Source: JAIBJN01 sp035461525 (GTDB lineage Bacteria > Actinomycetota > Thermoleophilia > Gaiellales > Gaiellaceae). Taken from it: a stretch of DNA of 64,000 nt. Numbering within the stretch: position 1 is the first letter of the stretch; the number at the start of each line of letters is the position of its first letter. Below the pieces are notes generated by a model, which saw only the letters and a program-made list of their open reading frames with translations, did not search any database and was not told the DNA's origin. Position numbers and translations under genes: made by a program. This document shows positions 19,616 through 27,764 of the stretch, piece by piece. The stretch spans positions 1-64,000 of the forward strand of contig DATHVD010000040.1 of the NCBI GenBank assembly GCA_035461525.1, read 5' to 3'.

Positions 19616-20679
19616 GGGATGCGCCCCACGTACGCGCGCCAGGCCGCGACGAAGTCGGTGAGCGCGTCGCCTCCGAACTTCTCCCGGGCGGCGTGCGCGA
19701 GCTCGAACGCCACGCAGGCCTCGGCCACGACCGCGAGAGCCTCCACGGCGGCGACGTCCGAGCGCTCGACGAGGGCGTTCGCTGGCTCGCCGGTCTCGAG
19801 GTCGGCCGAGCGGAGCGGCTTCATCAGCGTCGGCAGCGGCTTCATCGCGGCGCGGACGACGATCTCCTCGCCGTTCGAGATCCCGGCCTCGATCCCGCCG
19901 GCGCGGTTCGTCTCCCGCCGGTAGCCGCCCTCGTCGCGGAGGATCTCGTCGTGGGCCTCGGAGCCCCGCAGCTCCGCGAGCCCGAAGCCCTCGCCGATCT
20001 CGACGCCCTTCACCGCCTGCGTCCCCATGAGCGCGGCCGCGAGGCGCGCGTCGAGCCGCTCCTCCTTCGTCGCGTAGGAACCGAGCCCCGGCGGGACGCC
20101 GTGCGCCCGCACCTCGACGACGCCCCCGACGGTGTCGCGCTCGGCGCGGGCCTCGTCGATCTTCCGCTCCAGCTCCTCCGTGACGACGCGGCTCTCGACC
20201 CGGATGCCAATCTCGGCGAGGAGGGCCTTGGCAGCCCCGCCCGCGGCGACGATCGCGGCCGTGTGGCGCGCGCTCGCGCGCTCGAGCGCGTCGCGGACGT
20301 CGCCGAGGCCGTACTTCATCGCGCCCGCGAGGTCGGCGTGGCCGGGACGCGGGAGCGTGACGGGCTCCTTCCCCTTGCCGGCCGGCTCGCCCTCGGGCGG
20401 CCACGGGCTCATCCCCCACGTCCAGTTCCTGTGGTCGCGGTTCTTGACAACGAGCGCGAGCGGGGTCCCCAGCGTGCGCCCGTGCCGGAGGCCGGCGACC
20501 ACCTCGACCTCGTCCGTCTCGATCTGCTGCCGCGGGCTGCGCCCGTACCCCTGCTGCCGGCGGCGCAGGTCGGCCTCGATCGCCGCGCGGTCGAGGGCGA
20601 GCCCGGCCGGGAGCCCGGTCACGATCGCGACGAGCGCGGGCCCGTGCGACTCGCCGGCAGTGGTGAGCGTCAGCGTCAC
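19600..20679 (-). CDS. aroC: Chorismate synthase
   Basis: Last step to chorismate, FMN-dependent. The 359-residue enzyme has the N-terminal GESHGPALVAIVTGLPAG, RRQQGYGRSPRQQIETDEVEV, the central SARHTAAIVAAGGAAK helix with conserved RxSxR-type residues, GGIEAGISNGEEIVVR, and a C-terminal LERSDVAAVEALAVVAEACVAF-like segment. The GTG start VTLTLTTAGESHG matches the family. It follows aroE after 120 bp that contain two related palindromes. Confidence 0.95.
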   Translation of the reverse strand: MTLTLTTAGESHGPALVAIVTGLPAGLALDRAAIEADLRRRQQGYGRSPRQQIETDEVEVVAGLRHGRTLGTPLALVVKNRDHRNWTWGMSPWPPEGEPAGKGKEPVTLPRPGHADLAGAMKYGLGDVRDALERASARHTAAIVAAGGAAKALLAEIGIRVESRVVTEELERKIDEARAERDTVGGVVEVRAHGVPPGLGSYATKEERLDARLAAALMGTQAVKGVEIGEGFGLAELRGSEAHDEILRDEGGYRRETNRAGGIEAGISNGEEIVVRAAMKPLPTLMKPLRSADLETGEPANALVERSDVAAVEALAVVAEACVAFELAHAAREKFGGDALTDFVAAWRAYVGRIPWSPG

Positions 20680-20729
20680 GCGGAGAAGACTACGGCCGCG
20701 CCGCGCCGCGCGCCCTCGAGGCGGCCCTT

Positions 20730-20803
20730 GCAACAGACTGTTGCGAAGGAACGCGCGCCCCGACCCGGGGCTCCCGCGAGGGGTGCTTGCAACAGTCTCT
20801 TAC
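20730..20803. promoter_or_regulatory. Paired palindromic motifs between aroE and aroC
   Basis: The aroE-aroC gap holds a perfect 7-1-7 palindrome GCAACAGACTGTTGC and, about 45 bp away, a second site GCAACAGTCTCTTAC that overlaps the end of aroE and matches one arm exactly. They resemble a strong and a weak binding site for a dimeric regulator, or an RNA hairpin controlling aroC. No known operator is recognised. Confidence 0.4.
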
Positions 20804-21618
20804 CTGGGGCCTTCGGGCTCGCCGCGGGCGGCCGCCCTCATCACCTCGAGCGGCGCCTCGACGCCCGTCCAGCGCTCGAACGACGCCACGCCCTGGGCAA
20901 CGAGGACGTCGAGACCGTCCACGACCCGCTCGCAGCCGGCGGCGCGTGCGGCCGTGACGAGCGCAGTCTCGCCGCCGTCGGCACGGTAGGCGAGGTCGAC
21001 GACCTGGCGCACGCCGGCGAGGTCGACGAGCGCGTCGTCGCGCACCGGCGTGGCGTTGACGACGAGGTCGGCGCCGCCCGCAGCCGGCGGCCACGACTCC
21101 TCGCCGCTCACCTGCCGGTCGGGAAAGAGGCTCGTCAGCCGCAGTGCGAGCGCATGCGCCCGCTCCGGCGAGCGCGCGGCCACCCGCACCGACGCGCAGC
21201 CAGCGTCACAGAGCGCCGTCGCCACCGCCTGCGCCGCGCCGCCCGCGCCGAGGAGGAGCGCGCGGGCGCCCTCCACTGCGGCCGCCCCCACGACGGCGGC
21301 ACCGTCGGTGCTCGACCCGGCGATGCGCCCGTCCCGCACGACGAGCGTGTTCACCGAGCCGGCCCGCTCCGCGACGGGGTCGAGCTCGTCGCAGAAGGCG
21401 AGGGCCGCCACCTTGTGCGGGATGGTCACGTTCGCCCCGGCGAAGCCGAGGTCGGCGAGCCCGGCCATCCCGGCCTCCAGCCGCTCCGGCTCGACCGGCA
21501 GCGGCACGTAGGCCCAGTCGAGCCCGGCTGCGGCGAAGGCGGCGTTCTGCATGCGCGGCGAGAGCGAATGCGAGACGGGGTGGCCGACGAGGCCGACGAG
21601 CCGGGTCGCCCCGGTCAC
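20800..21618 (-). CDS. aroE: Shikimate dehydrogenase
   Basis: Reduces 3-dehydroshikimate with NADPH. The 272-residue enzyme has the substrate motif GHPVSHSLSPRMQNAAF, the catalytic Lys in GANVTIPHKVAA, VNTLVV, the nucleotide-binding loop LLGAGGAAQAVATAL near residue 120, and LVVNATPV. The second GTG was chosen because it overlaps the mltG stop in the GTGA pattern common here; two more codons are possible. It is the first gene of the aromatic cluster. Confidence 0.94.
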   Translation of the reverse strand: MTGATRLVGLVGHPVSHSLSPRMQNAAFAAAGLDWAYVPLPVEPERLEAGMAGLADLGFAGANVTIPHKVAALAFCDELDPVAERAGSVNTLVVRDGRIAGSSTDGAAVVGAAAVEGARALLLGAGGAAQAVATALCDAGCASVRVAARSPERAHALALRLTSLFPDRQVSGEESWPPAAGGADLVVNATPVRDDALVDLAGVRQVVDLAYRADGGETALVTAARAAGCERVVDGLDVLVAQGVASFERWTGVEAPLEVMRAAARGEPEGPR

Positions 21619-22538
21619 CCGCACTGCAGCCCCTCGCGGGTGTACTCGAGGAACTCCTGCTCGCTGCGCGTGAAGAAGTGGCTCTTGCAGTCCGGCTTGC
21701 GCACGAAGAAGAGGTAGTTCACGTCCTCGGGATGGGCGGCGGCCTGGAGGGCGGCGAGCCCGGGGTTGGCGATCGGCGTCGGCGGGAGCCCCGTGAAGCG
21801 GCGCGTGTTGTAGGGGTTGTCCGAGTCGAGCTGGCTCTGGAGGATCGCCTGCGTCGGCGGGATGTCGAGCCCGTAGCGGATCGTCGCATCGATCCCGAGC
21901 GGCATCCCCTCCTTGAGCCGGTTGTAGATGACTGCGGCGACGAGCGCGCGCTCGCGCGGGACCTGCACCTCCTTCTCCACCATCGAGGCGATGACGAGGA
22001 CGTCGTAGGGCGTCAGGTTCTTGGAGCGGGCGTACTCCATGTCCACCTGCGCCCAGGCGCGCTCGAACGCCTCGAGCTGGAGCTTCACGAGCTGCTGCGA
22101 CGTCGTGTCCTCGTCGAACTCGTACGTGGCCGGGAAGAGGAACCCCTCGAGGTGTGGCACGCGGACGCGCTCGAAGTCCTCCGGAAGCTGCTCGCGGCCG
22201 GCCCTGCCCTCAGTCACGCTCAGGTATGCGGGCGGGCCCAGCGAGGTCTCGATCCCGCGCTCCTCCTCGGCGATCCGGTTGACCGCCCGGATGCGGCGCG
22301 CCATCTGCTCCCGTGTGAAGCCCTCCGGGAAGACGACGCGGAGGACCGGCTTCGGCGGCACCGTGCTGACCGCGCTCGTGTCCGCCTCGCTCGTCGCGTC
22401 GCTGCCGCTCCCGCCGAAGCCGATGCTGCCGCCGACGACGGCCCAGGCGATCCCGGCAGCGAGGCCGAAGCCGAGCAGGATCCCGACGATTCCGCCGACG
22501 TGGTGACCTCGCCCACGACGGCGGTAGTCCCTCCTCAC
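21615..22538 (-). CDS. mltG: Endolytic murein transglycosylase MltG
   Basis: An inner-membrane lytic transglycosylase that releases nascent glycan chains. The 307-residue protein has a basic N-terminus, one transmembrane helix (about residues 17-37), a Ser/Thr/Pro linker, then the LysM-like and catalytic YceG region with FPEGFTREQMARRI, LEGFLFPATYEF, the catalytic Glu in VLVIASMVEKEV, IYNRLKEGMPLGIDATIRYG and the Asn/Pro-rich NPYNTRRFTGLPPTPIANPGLAAL. The GTG overlapping the ruvX stop by 4 nt was preferred to an ATG 24 nt upstream. Confidence 0.93.
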   Translation of the reverse strand: MRRDYRRRGRGHHVGGIVGILLGFGLAAGIAWAVVGGSIGFGGSGSDATSEADTSAVSTVPPKPVLRVVFPEGFTREQMARRIRAVNRIAEEERGIETSLGPPAYLSVTEGRAGREQLPEDFERVRVPHLEGFLFPATYEFDEDTTSQQLVKLQLEAFERAWAQVDMEYARSKNLTPYDVLVIASMVEKEVQVPRERALVAAVIYNRLKEGMPLGIDATIRYGLDIPPTQAILQSQLDSDNPYNTRRFTGLPPTPIANPGLAALQAAAHPEDVNYLFFVRKPDCKSHFFTRSEQEFLEYTREGLQCG

Positions 22539-22933
22539 GCCGGGCTGTCGCTCGCCATCCATTGCAGGTAGCTCGTGAGCAGGTGCGCGGCGGCGAGCGC
22601 GTCCTCGGGCGCGCGCCCGCCTCCGGCGCGGGCGAGCGCCGTGGTGAAGCGCTCGTCGAACGCCTCGACGGGGACATCCGTCGCGGCCCGGAGCCGCTCG
22701 GCGAAGCGCTCGGTCTCCTCGGCCTGGAGACCGTGCTCGCCCCGCAGGGTGACGGGCAGGCCGACGACGATGCGCCCCACCCCGTGGGTGCGGGCGAGTT
22801 CGACGAGCCGGGCAATCCCGGCCTCCGTCCCGGCGCGCTCGACGACCTCCAGGGGCCGGGCGACGGTGCCGGTCGGATCGGAGACCGCGACGCCGGTCCG
22901 CGCGGAGCCGTAGTCGAGGGCGAGCACCTTCAC
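22535..22933 (-). CDS. ruvX: Holliday junction resolvase RuvX (YqgF)
   Basis: A 132-residue RNase-H-like protein: MKVLALDYGSARTGVAVSDPTGTVARPLEVV with the first catalytic Asp, IVVGLPVTLRGEHG, VEAFDERFTTALA with the acidic Asp-Glu, and a C-terminal Asp in EDALAAAHLL. YqgF/RuvX acts in junction resolution or 16S rRNA 5'-end maturation. It is followed by mltG with a 4-nt overlap, the conserved ruvX-mltG-aroE order. A two-gene signalling insert separates it from alaS, its usual neighbour. Confidence 0.93.
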   Translation of the reverse strand: MKVLALDYGSARTGVAVSDPTGTVARPLEVVERAGTEAGIARLVELARTHGVGRIVVGLPVTLRGEHGLQAEETERFAERLRAATDVPVEAFDERFTTALARAGGGRAPEDALAAAHLLTSYLQWMASDSPA

Positions 22934-22961
22934 CGGGAGACGATTCTAGGCGCGGGCTCCC

Positions 22962-23324
22962 TCAGCCCGCGCCGACCTCCGCCACGGCCCCCGCGATCTC
23001 GCCGGGATCGCCGCCCTTGAGGACGTAGCGCACGGCGCCCTGCTCGAGCGCGCGCTCGACGAGGAGCTTGTTGTCGAACCCGGAGAGCACGACCACCTTC
23101 GACCCCGGCGCCACCCGCAGGATCTCGGGCAGCGCCTCCAGCCCGTCCATGACTGGCATCGAGAGGTCGAGGAGGACGACGTCGGGCTGCTCCCGCGCGG
23201 CCTGTTCCACCGCCTCCCGGCCGTTGCCGGCCTCGCCGACGACCTCGACGCCCTCGAGCTCGAGCACGATGCGGACGAGATCCCGGATGCGCGAGGAGTC
23301 GTCGCAGAGGAGCACCCGGGTCAT
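22962..23324 (-). CDS. Single-domain response regulator
   Basis: A 120-residue stand-alone receiver domain of CheY type with no output domain. Acidic pocket CDDSS (Asp8-Asp9), phospho-acceptor Asp53 in VVLLDLSMPVMDG, conserved Ser81 in VVLSGFDN and Lys103 in YVLKGGD. The ATG overlaps the stop of the PAS/DHp gene by 4 nt, so the two are translationally coupled. Without an output domain it must act by protein-protein contact or as a phosphate sink. It lies 28 bp before ruvX. Confidence 0.85.
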   Translation of the reverse strand: MTRVLLCDDSSRIRDLVRIVLELEGVEVVGEAGNGREAVEQAAREQPDVVLLDLSMPVMDGLEALPEILRVAPGSKVVVLSGFDNKLLVERALEQGAVRYVLKGGDPGEIAGAVAEVGAG

Positions 23325-24004
23325 GCCGGCTCCGTGGGCTCGGCCCGCCGCAGCGAGCCCGGCGCGAACGACTCCTCCGCCTCCTCGCCGAGCAGGTCGT
23401 TGACGACGTTCCGGGCCGCGGCCAACGCGACCGCGAGCGAGTCGCGCACCTCGTCGGCGCGGCCGAGGTCGAATGCCATGCGTGCCGCCGAGACGCTCTG
23501 CACGACATCGTCGTGGATCTCGAGCGCCCGCCGGCGGTTCTGCGCCGCGGATTCCTTCAGCGCCGTCACGTCCACGAAGACCGACACCGCTCCGAGGAGC
23601 TGGCCGTCGTCGGAGAGAAGGGGCGCCGAGCTGCCGACGAGCCACCCGTAGGAGTCGTCGAAGCGCTGGATGCGAAACTCCGCCGCTTCCACCAGGTCCT
23701 GCGTCTCGAGGCACCTCGCCATCGGCCAGTCGCGGCCCTCGTACGGCCGCCCGTCGGGGTGGAATGCCCGGTACCTGCTCCAGTCCGTCACGTTCTCCGC
23801 GGTCGCGCTGCCGCCCCAGATGCGCTCGGCCGCATCGTTGTGGAGGACGAGCCGTCCGTGCGCGTCGGACATGATCACGCCGTGCGGGCTCTGCTCGAGG
23901 ACGAGGTCGAGGAGGCGCCGGTCGCGCGCCGCGGCAAAGCGCAGGCGCTCGTTCTCGCGGCGCAGCGCCTCGAGCTCGGACTCGGACTCGGACTCGGGGC
24001 TCAC
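23321..24004 (-). CDS. PAS-domain protein with HisKA_3-like phospho-acceptor helix but no ATPase domain
   Basis: A 227-residue cytosolic protein. A short Ser-Glu repeat and coiled-coil (residues 5-30) precede a PAS domain (about 30-150: DLVLEQSPHGVIMSDAHGRLVLHNDAAERIWG ... GAVSVFVDVTALKE). Then comes a dimerisation helix RRALEIHDDVVQSVSAARMAFDLG whose His164 sits in the H-box of the NarL/DesK-type kinases. The sequence then ends, after a second helix and a Glu-rich tail, with no N, G1 or G2 box of HATPase_c. It may be a phosphotransfer scaffold or depend on a kinase in trans. The GTG overlaps the alaS stop by 4 nt. Confidence 0.8.
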   Translation of the reverse strand: MSPESESESELEALRRENERLRFAAARDRRLLDLVLEQSPHGVIMSDAHGRLVLHNDAAERIWGGSATAENVTDWSRYRAFHPDGRPYEGRDWPMARCLETQDLVEAAEFRIQRFDDSYGWLVGSSAPLLSDDGQLLGAVSVFVDVTALKESAAQNRRRALEIHDDVVQSVSAARMAFDLGRADEVRDSLAVALAAARNVVNDLLGEEAEESFAPGSLRRAEPTEPA

Positions 24005-26550
24005 GACGCGAGCGCCTCGAGGATCGCCTTCTCGGCTTCGGCGAGGGCGTCGGCGAGCCGCTCCGGGTCACGGCCGCCGGCGCGGGCCATCGTCGGGCGG
24101 CCACCGCCCCCGCCGCCCACGAGCGCCGCAGCCGCGCGGACGACGTCGGAGGCGTTGACGCCCTTCTCGACGAGCGCAGGGTCGACGTTGACGACGAGGT
24201 GGACGCGACCGTCCTCTCGCGCGCCGAGGACGACCGCAGCCGGGCTGCGCCGATGCTTCTCGCGGTCGGAGACCTCGAGCAAGGTGTCGGCGTCGGCGTT
24301 CTCGAGCTCGGCGAGGTAGAGGCGCGCGCCGTCCACCTCGTGCTCGCGCTCGTTCACGAGCGTGTGCTCGGCGGCCGCGGCGGCCGGCTTCCGCTTCCCC
24401 TCCTTGCGGGCCTCCTCGAGCTCGCGGCGCAGCTCCTCCGCCTCGTGGGCGCGGCCGCGCAGGTAGGCGAAGGCCTCGCCGGACGTGACCGCCTCGATGC
24501 GGCGGACGCCGGAGCCGACCGAGCCCTCGGAGAGGACGGTGAACGGGCCGATCTCGGCGGTCGCGCGCACGTGTGTGCCGCCGCAGAGCTCGCGCGTGAA
24601 GCCGGGGATCTCGATCATGCGGACGACGTCTCCGTACTTCTCGCCGAAGAGCATCATCGCCCCGAGGTTGCGCGCCTCCCCGAGCGGCGTCAGGAACGCC
24701 CGCACCGGCAGGTTCTCGAAGACCCGCTCGTTGACGATCTCCTCGACCCGCTCGCGCTCCTCCACGGTCAGCGCCTGGGGGTGCGTGAAGTCGAAGCGGA
24801 GCTTGTCCGGGCGCACGGCCGAGCCGGCCTGGCGCACGTGGTCGCCGAGCACCTCCTGGAGCGCGCGGTGGAGCAGGTGCGTGGCCGTGTGGTTCGCCAT
24901 CGTCGGGAAGCGCACCTTCCAGGGCACGACCGCCCGCACGCGGTCGTCGGCCGCGAAGCCCTCGCCCTCGAGGAGAAGGACCTGGTCCTCGCCGAAGCGG
25001 AAGGCCGAGACGAGCTCGGCGCGGGAGCCGCCGTCCTTCTCGATCCAGCCCTGATCCGACACCTGCCCGCCGCCCTCCGGGTAGAACGGGGACTCGCGCA
25101 GCTTCGCCAGGAAGAGGCCGCCCTCGAGCTCCTCGAGCGCGCCGATCTGCGTGAGGACGTCCGTCTTCTCATAGCCGACGAACTCCGTCGCAAAGCCGGC
25201 CGCGCGCGCGAGCTCGGCGGCGCGCTCGACCCCGGCCCCGGAGCCCGCGGCCGTGCGCGACCGCTCGCGCTGCTCGGCCATCAGGCGGGTGAAGCCGTCC
25301 TCGTCCACGGCGAGCCCGCGCTCGCGCGCGCGCTCGCGCGTCAGCTCGATGGGAAAGCCGTAGGTGTCGTGCAGGCGGAACGCGTCCTCGCCGTCGACCG
25401 CGCCCTTCGCGGCCGCCTCCGCGAAGAAGCGCTCGCCGACCTCGAGCGTCCGCGAGAAGCGCTCCTCCTCGCCCGCGAGCGCGCGCTCGATCGACTCCCG
25501 GTTCTTCACGAGCTCCGGGTAGACGCCGCCCATCTGCTCGACGACGACGCCGGCGAGCCGGGGCAGGAAGCCTTCGAGGCCGATGTCGCGCCCGTGCACG
25601 ACGGCCCGGCGGATGACGCGGCGCAGAACATAGCCGCGCCCCTCGTTCGACGGCGTCACGCCGTCGGCGACGAGGAAGGTCATCGCGCGACCGTGGTCTG
25701 CAAGCACACGGTGGGCCTTGGTCGCCGTCTCCGACTCGCCGTAGCGCGTGCCGGTCTCGGCGGCGACCCAGTCCATGATGTGCCGGAAGCCGTCCGTCTC
25801 GTAGACAGAGTGGACGTCCTGGAGGATGGCCGCGCCGCGCTCGACGCCCATGCCGGTGTCGATGTTCTGGCTTGGGAGCGGGGTGAGCGTGCCGTCCTCG
25901 GCGAGGTCGAACTCCATGAAGACGAGGTTCCAGAATTCGAGGAAGCGATCGCACTCGCACCCGGGCGCGCAGTCGGGCCGGTCGCAGCCGTGCTCGGGCC
26001 CGCGATCGTAGTAGAGCTCCGAGCAGGGCCCGCACGGGCCGGTCGGACCGGCCTGCCAGAAGTTCTCCGAGCGCGGGAGGCGGACGATCCGCTCGGGCGG
26101 GATGCCGATCCGCTCCCAGGCGGCGACCGCGACCGCGTCCTCGCCCAGACCGAGCTCGGGGTCGCCGGCGAAGACCGTCGCCCAGACCCTGTCCGGGTCG
26201 AGGCGCATGTGCTCGGTGACGAACTCCCAGGCGAGGTCGGCGGCGCCGTCTTTGAAGTACTCGCCGACGGAGAAGTTGCCGAGCATCTCGAAGAAGGTGA
26301 GGTGCCGCGCCGTGAGGCCGACCTCGTCGATGTCGGTGGCGCGGAAACACTTCTGCACGGTCACGAGGAGCCGCGCGGGAGGCTCCTCCAGCCCGAGGAA
26401 GTACGGCTTCAGCGGCTGCATCCCGGCCGTCGTCAGGAGCACGGAAGGGTCGAACGTCGCCGGCACGAGCGGCGCCGACGGCAGCCGCAGGTGGCCCTTC
26501 GACTCGAAGAAGGAGAGGAACCCCTCCCGCAACTCGGCGGACGTGCGCAT
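24001..26550 (-). CDS. alaS: Alanine-tRNA ligase
   Basis: The 849-residue enzyme is near full family length. Class-II catalytic core at the N-terminus (RLPSAPLVPATFDPSVLLTTAGMQPLKPYF), a recognition domain, an editing domain with HTATHLLHRAL and the zinc-binding CGGTHVRATAEIG, and the C-Ala DHHA1 domain with GGGGGGRPTMARAGG near the end. It is the first gene of the long core operon; a TACAAT box lies 7 nt before its ATG. The end overlaps the PAS gene by 4 nt. Confidence 0.97.
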   Translation of the reverse strand: MRTSAELREGFLSFFESKGHLRLPSAPLVPATFDPSVLLTTAGMQPLKPYFLGLEEPPARLLVTVQKCFRATDIDEVGLTARHLTFFEMLGNFSVGEYFKDGAADLAWEFVTEHMRLDPDRVWATVFAGDPELGLGEDAVAVAAWERIGIPPERIVRLPRSENFWQAGPTGPCGPCSELYYDRGPEHGCDRPDCAPGCECDRFLEFWNLVFMEFDLAEDGTLTPLPSQNIDTGMGVERGAAILQDVHSVYETDGFRHIMDWVAAETGTRYGESETATKAHRVLADHGRAMTFLVADGVTPSNEGRGYVLRRVIRRAVVHGRDIGLEGFLPRLAGVVVEQMGGVYPELVKNRESIERALAGEEERFSRTLEVGERFFAEAAAKGAVDGEDAFRLHDTYGFPIELTRERARERGLAVDEDGFTRLMAEQRERSRTAAGSGAGVERAAELARAAGFATEFVGYEKTDVLTQIGALEELEGGLFLAKLRESPFYPEGGGQVSDQGWIEKDGGSRAELVSAFRFGEDQVLLLEGEGFAADDRVRAVVPWKVRFPTMANHTATHLLHRALQEVLGDHVRQAGSAVRPDKLRFDFTHPQALTVEERERVEEIVNERVFENLPVRAFLTPLGEARNLGAMMLFGEKYGDVVRMIEIPGFTRELCGGTHVRATAEIGPFTVLSEGSVGSGVRRIEAVTSGEAFAYLRGRAHEAEELRRELEEARKEGKRKPAAAAAEHTLVNEREHEVDGARLYLAELENADADTLLEVSDREKHRRSPAAVVLGAREDGRVHLVVNVDPALVEKGVNASDVVRAAAALVGGGGGGRPTMARAGGRDPERLADALAEAEKAILEALAS

Positions 26551-26557
26551 GGCGACG

Positions 26558-26563
26558 ATTGTA
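26558..26563 (-). promoter_or_regulatory. -10 box of leaderless promoter for alaS and the core operon
   Basis: TACAAT on the minus strand ends 7 nt before the alaS ATG, placing the predicted transcription start at the initiation codon. A hairpin overlapping the end of the sigma-factor gene lies just upstream, so this appears to be the true start of the approximately 25-kb run. Confidence 0.62.
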
Positions 26564-26581
26564 GGCGGGATCCGACGCGCT

Positions 26582-26604
26582 CCGGCCGGCGGTTACCCGG
26601 CCGG
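26582..26604 (-). terminator. GC-rich hairpin at the end of the sigma-factor operon
   Basis: A perfect 8-bp stem, CCGGCCGG paired with a second CCGGCCGG, around a 7-nt loop that contains the stop codon of the sigma gene. No T-run follows, so it would be a U-poor actinobacterial-type terminator. It sits directly before the alaS promoter. Confidence 0.4.
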
Positions 26605-27354
26605 CGGCCCGGTGGCGATCTCCTCGCGGACCTTCTCGAGCGAGCGCCGGATGAGGCGTGAGACATGCATCTGCGAGATGCCGACCTGCTGGGCGATCTG
26701 CGACTGGGTGAGGCCTTCCCAGAAGCGCAAGTGGATGATCCGCCGCTCGCGCTCGTCGAGGGCCGCGAGGCCGGGCTCGAGCACGGCGCGGTCCTCGCTC
26801 ACTTCGTACTCGTGCTCGAGCTCGCCGAGAGACTCGAGCGGGTCGAGGTCGCCGTCGTCGCCGTGGCCGCCCGGTGCGGAGAGGGAGATCGTCGAGTAGG
26901 CCTGGCCGGATTCGAGGGCCTCCAGGACGTCCTCCTCGGTGACGCCCGCGGCCTTGGCGAGCTCGGCGATCGTCGGCGAACGTTCGAACTGGACCGTGAG
27001 CGACTCGAGCAGGTGCGAGAGCCGCACGTTCAGCTCCTGGAGGCCGCGCGGGACGCGCACCGACCAACCCTTGTCGCGGAAGTGGCGCTTGATCTCGCCG
27101 ATGATGTTGGGGGTCGCATACGTTGTCAGCTCGACGCCGCGGTCGACGTCGAAGCGGTCGATCGCCTTGATCAGGCCGATGCAGCCGACCTGCACGAGAT
27201 CCTCGAGCTGCTCGCCGCGGTTCGCGTAGCGGCGCGCGAGCGAGCGCACGAGCGGCAGGTACTGCTCGATCAGGCGCTCGCGCGCCTCCAGGTCGCCTGC
27301 CTCGTGGTAGCGGCGCAGGAGCTCCTTGTCGGCCCTGCCTCCTGTCGCGCTCAT
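26593..27354 (-). CDS. SigB/SigF-family alternative RNA polymerase sigma factor
   Basis: A 253-residue group-3 sigma factor with regions 2, 3 and 4 and no region 1. Region 2 carries LVRSLARRYANRGEQLEDLVQVGCIGLIKAIDRFD and TYATPNIIGEIKRHFRDKGWSVRVPR, split across residues about 33-100. Region 4 has the helix-turn-helix LTQSQIAQQVGISQMHVSRLIRRSL. This is the stress/sporulation SigB/F/G type. Its ATG overlaps the stop of an RsbW-like gene by 4 nt, the classical anti-sigma/sigma pairing. An Asp/Gly-rich insert lies between regions 3 and 4. Confidence 0.92.
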   Translation of the reverse strand: MSATGGRADKELLRRYHEAGDLEARERLIEQYLPLVRSLARRYANRGEQLEDLVQVGCIGLIKAIDRFDVDRGVELTTYATPNIIGEIKRHFRDKGWSVRVPRGLQELNVRLSHLLESLTVQFERSPTIAELAKAAGVTEEDVLEALESGQAYSTISLSAPGGHGDDGDLDPLESLGELEHEYEVSEDRAVLEPGLAALDERERRIIHLRFWEGLTQSQIAQQVGISQMHVSRLIRRSLEKVREEIATGPPAG

Positions 27355-27764
27355 ACGCCCTCCGCGGACCGAGAGGGACGCTGTAGGGGAGCACGCTTCT
27401 CGAGCCGGAGCCAGTGCGCCGAGTCGGCCTCGACGATCGCCACGTCCTGGACGAGCGTCTCGAGGAGGCGCCGCATGGAGATGCCCTCCGGGGACTCGCG
27501 CTCGAGGTCCGCGCGGAGCGCCGTCGGGTCGAGCGGGCCGACGAGCACCGAGACCGCGTCCTCGTCGACGTCCAGGCGCACCGTCACCTCGGGGCCGCTG
27601 ACATAGCCGCCGCGCTCGAGGACGCTCTCGACCGCGAGCTGGAGGTCTTCCAGGTGCTCGTAGGAGAGGTCGAGGCGGGCGGCGAGACCGCCCACGACGA
27701 GACGCGCCACGCCGTGGTACGGGCTCTTGTGCGGGAAGGAGAGCGTTATCGCGTCAGTGCCCAC
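27351..27764 (-). CDS. RsbW-like anti-sigma factor, degenerate ATP-binding fold
   Basis: A 137-residue protein with the strand/helix order of GHKL anti-sigma kinases (LSFPHKSPYHGVARLVVGGLAARLDLS, then LEDLQLAVESVL where relatives have the N-box). The expected Asn and the glycine-rich G1/G2 lid motifs are not present: the N-box reads AVESVLERGG and the G1 position reads LVGPLDP. It probably still binds the sigma factor encoded directly downstream, but kinase activity on an anti-anti-sigma is doubtful. It overlaps the DUF948 gene by 11 nt. Confidence 0.75.
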   Translation of the reverse strand: MGTDAITLSFPHKSPYHGVARLVVGGLAARLDLSYEHLEDLQLAVESVLERGGYVSGPEVTVRLDVDEDAVSVLVGPLDPTALRADLERESPEGISMRRLLETLVQDVAIVEADSAHWLRLEKRAPLQRPSRSAEGV

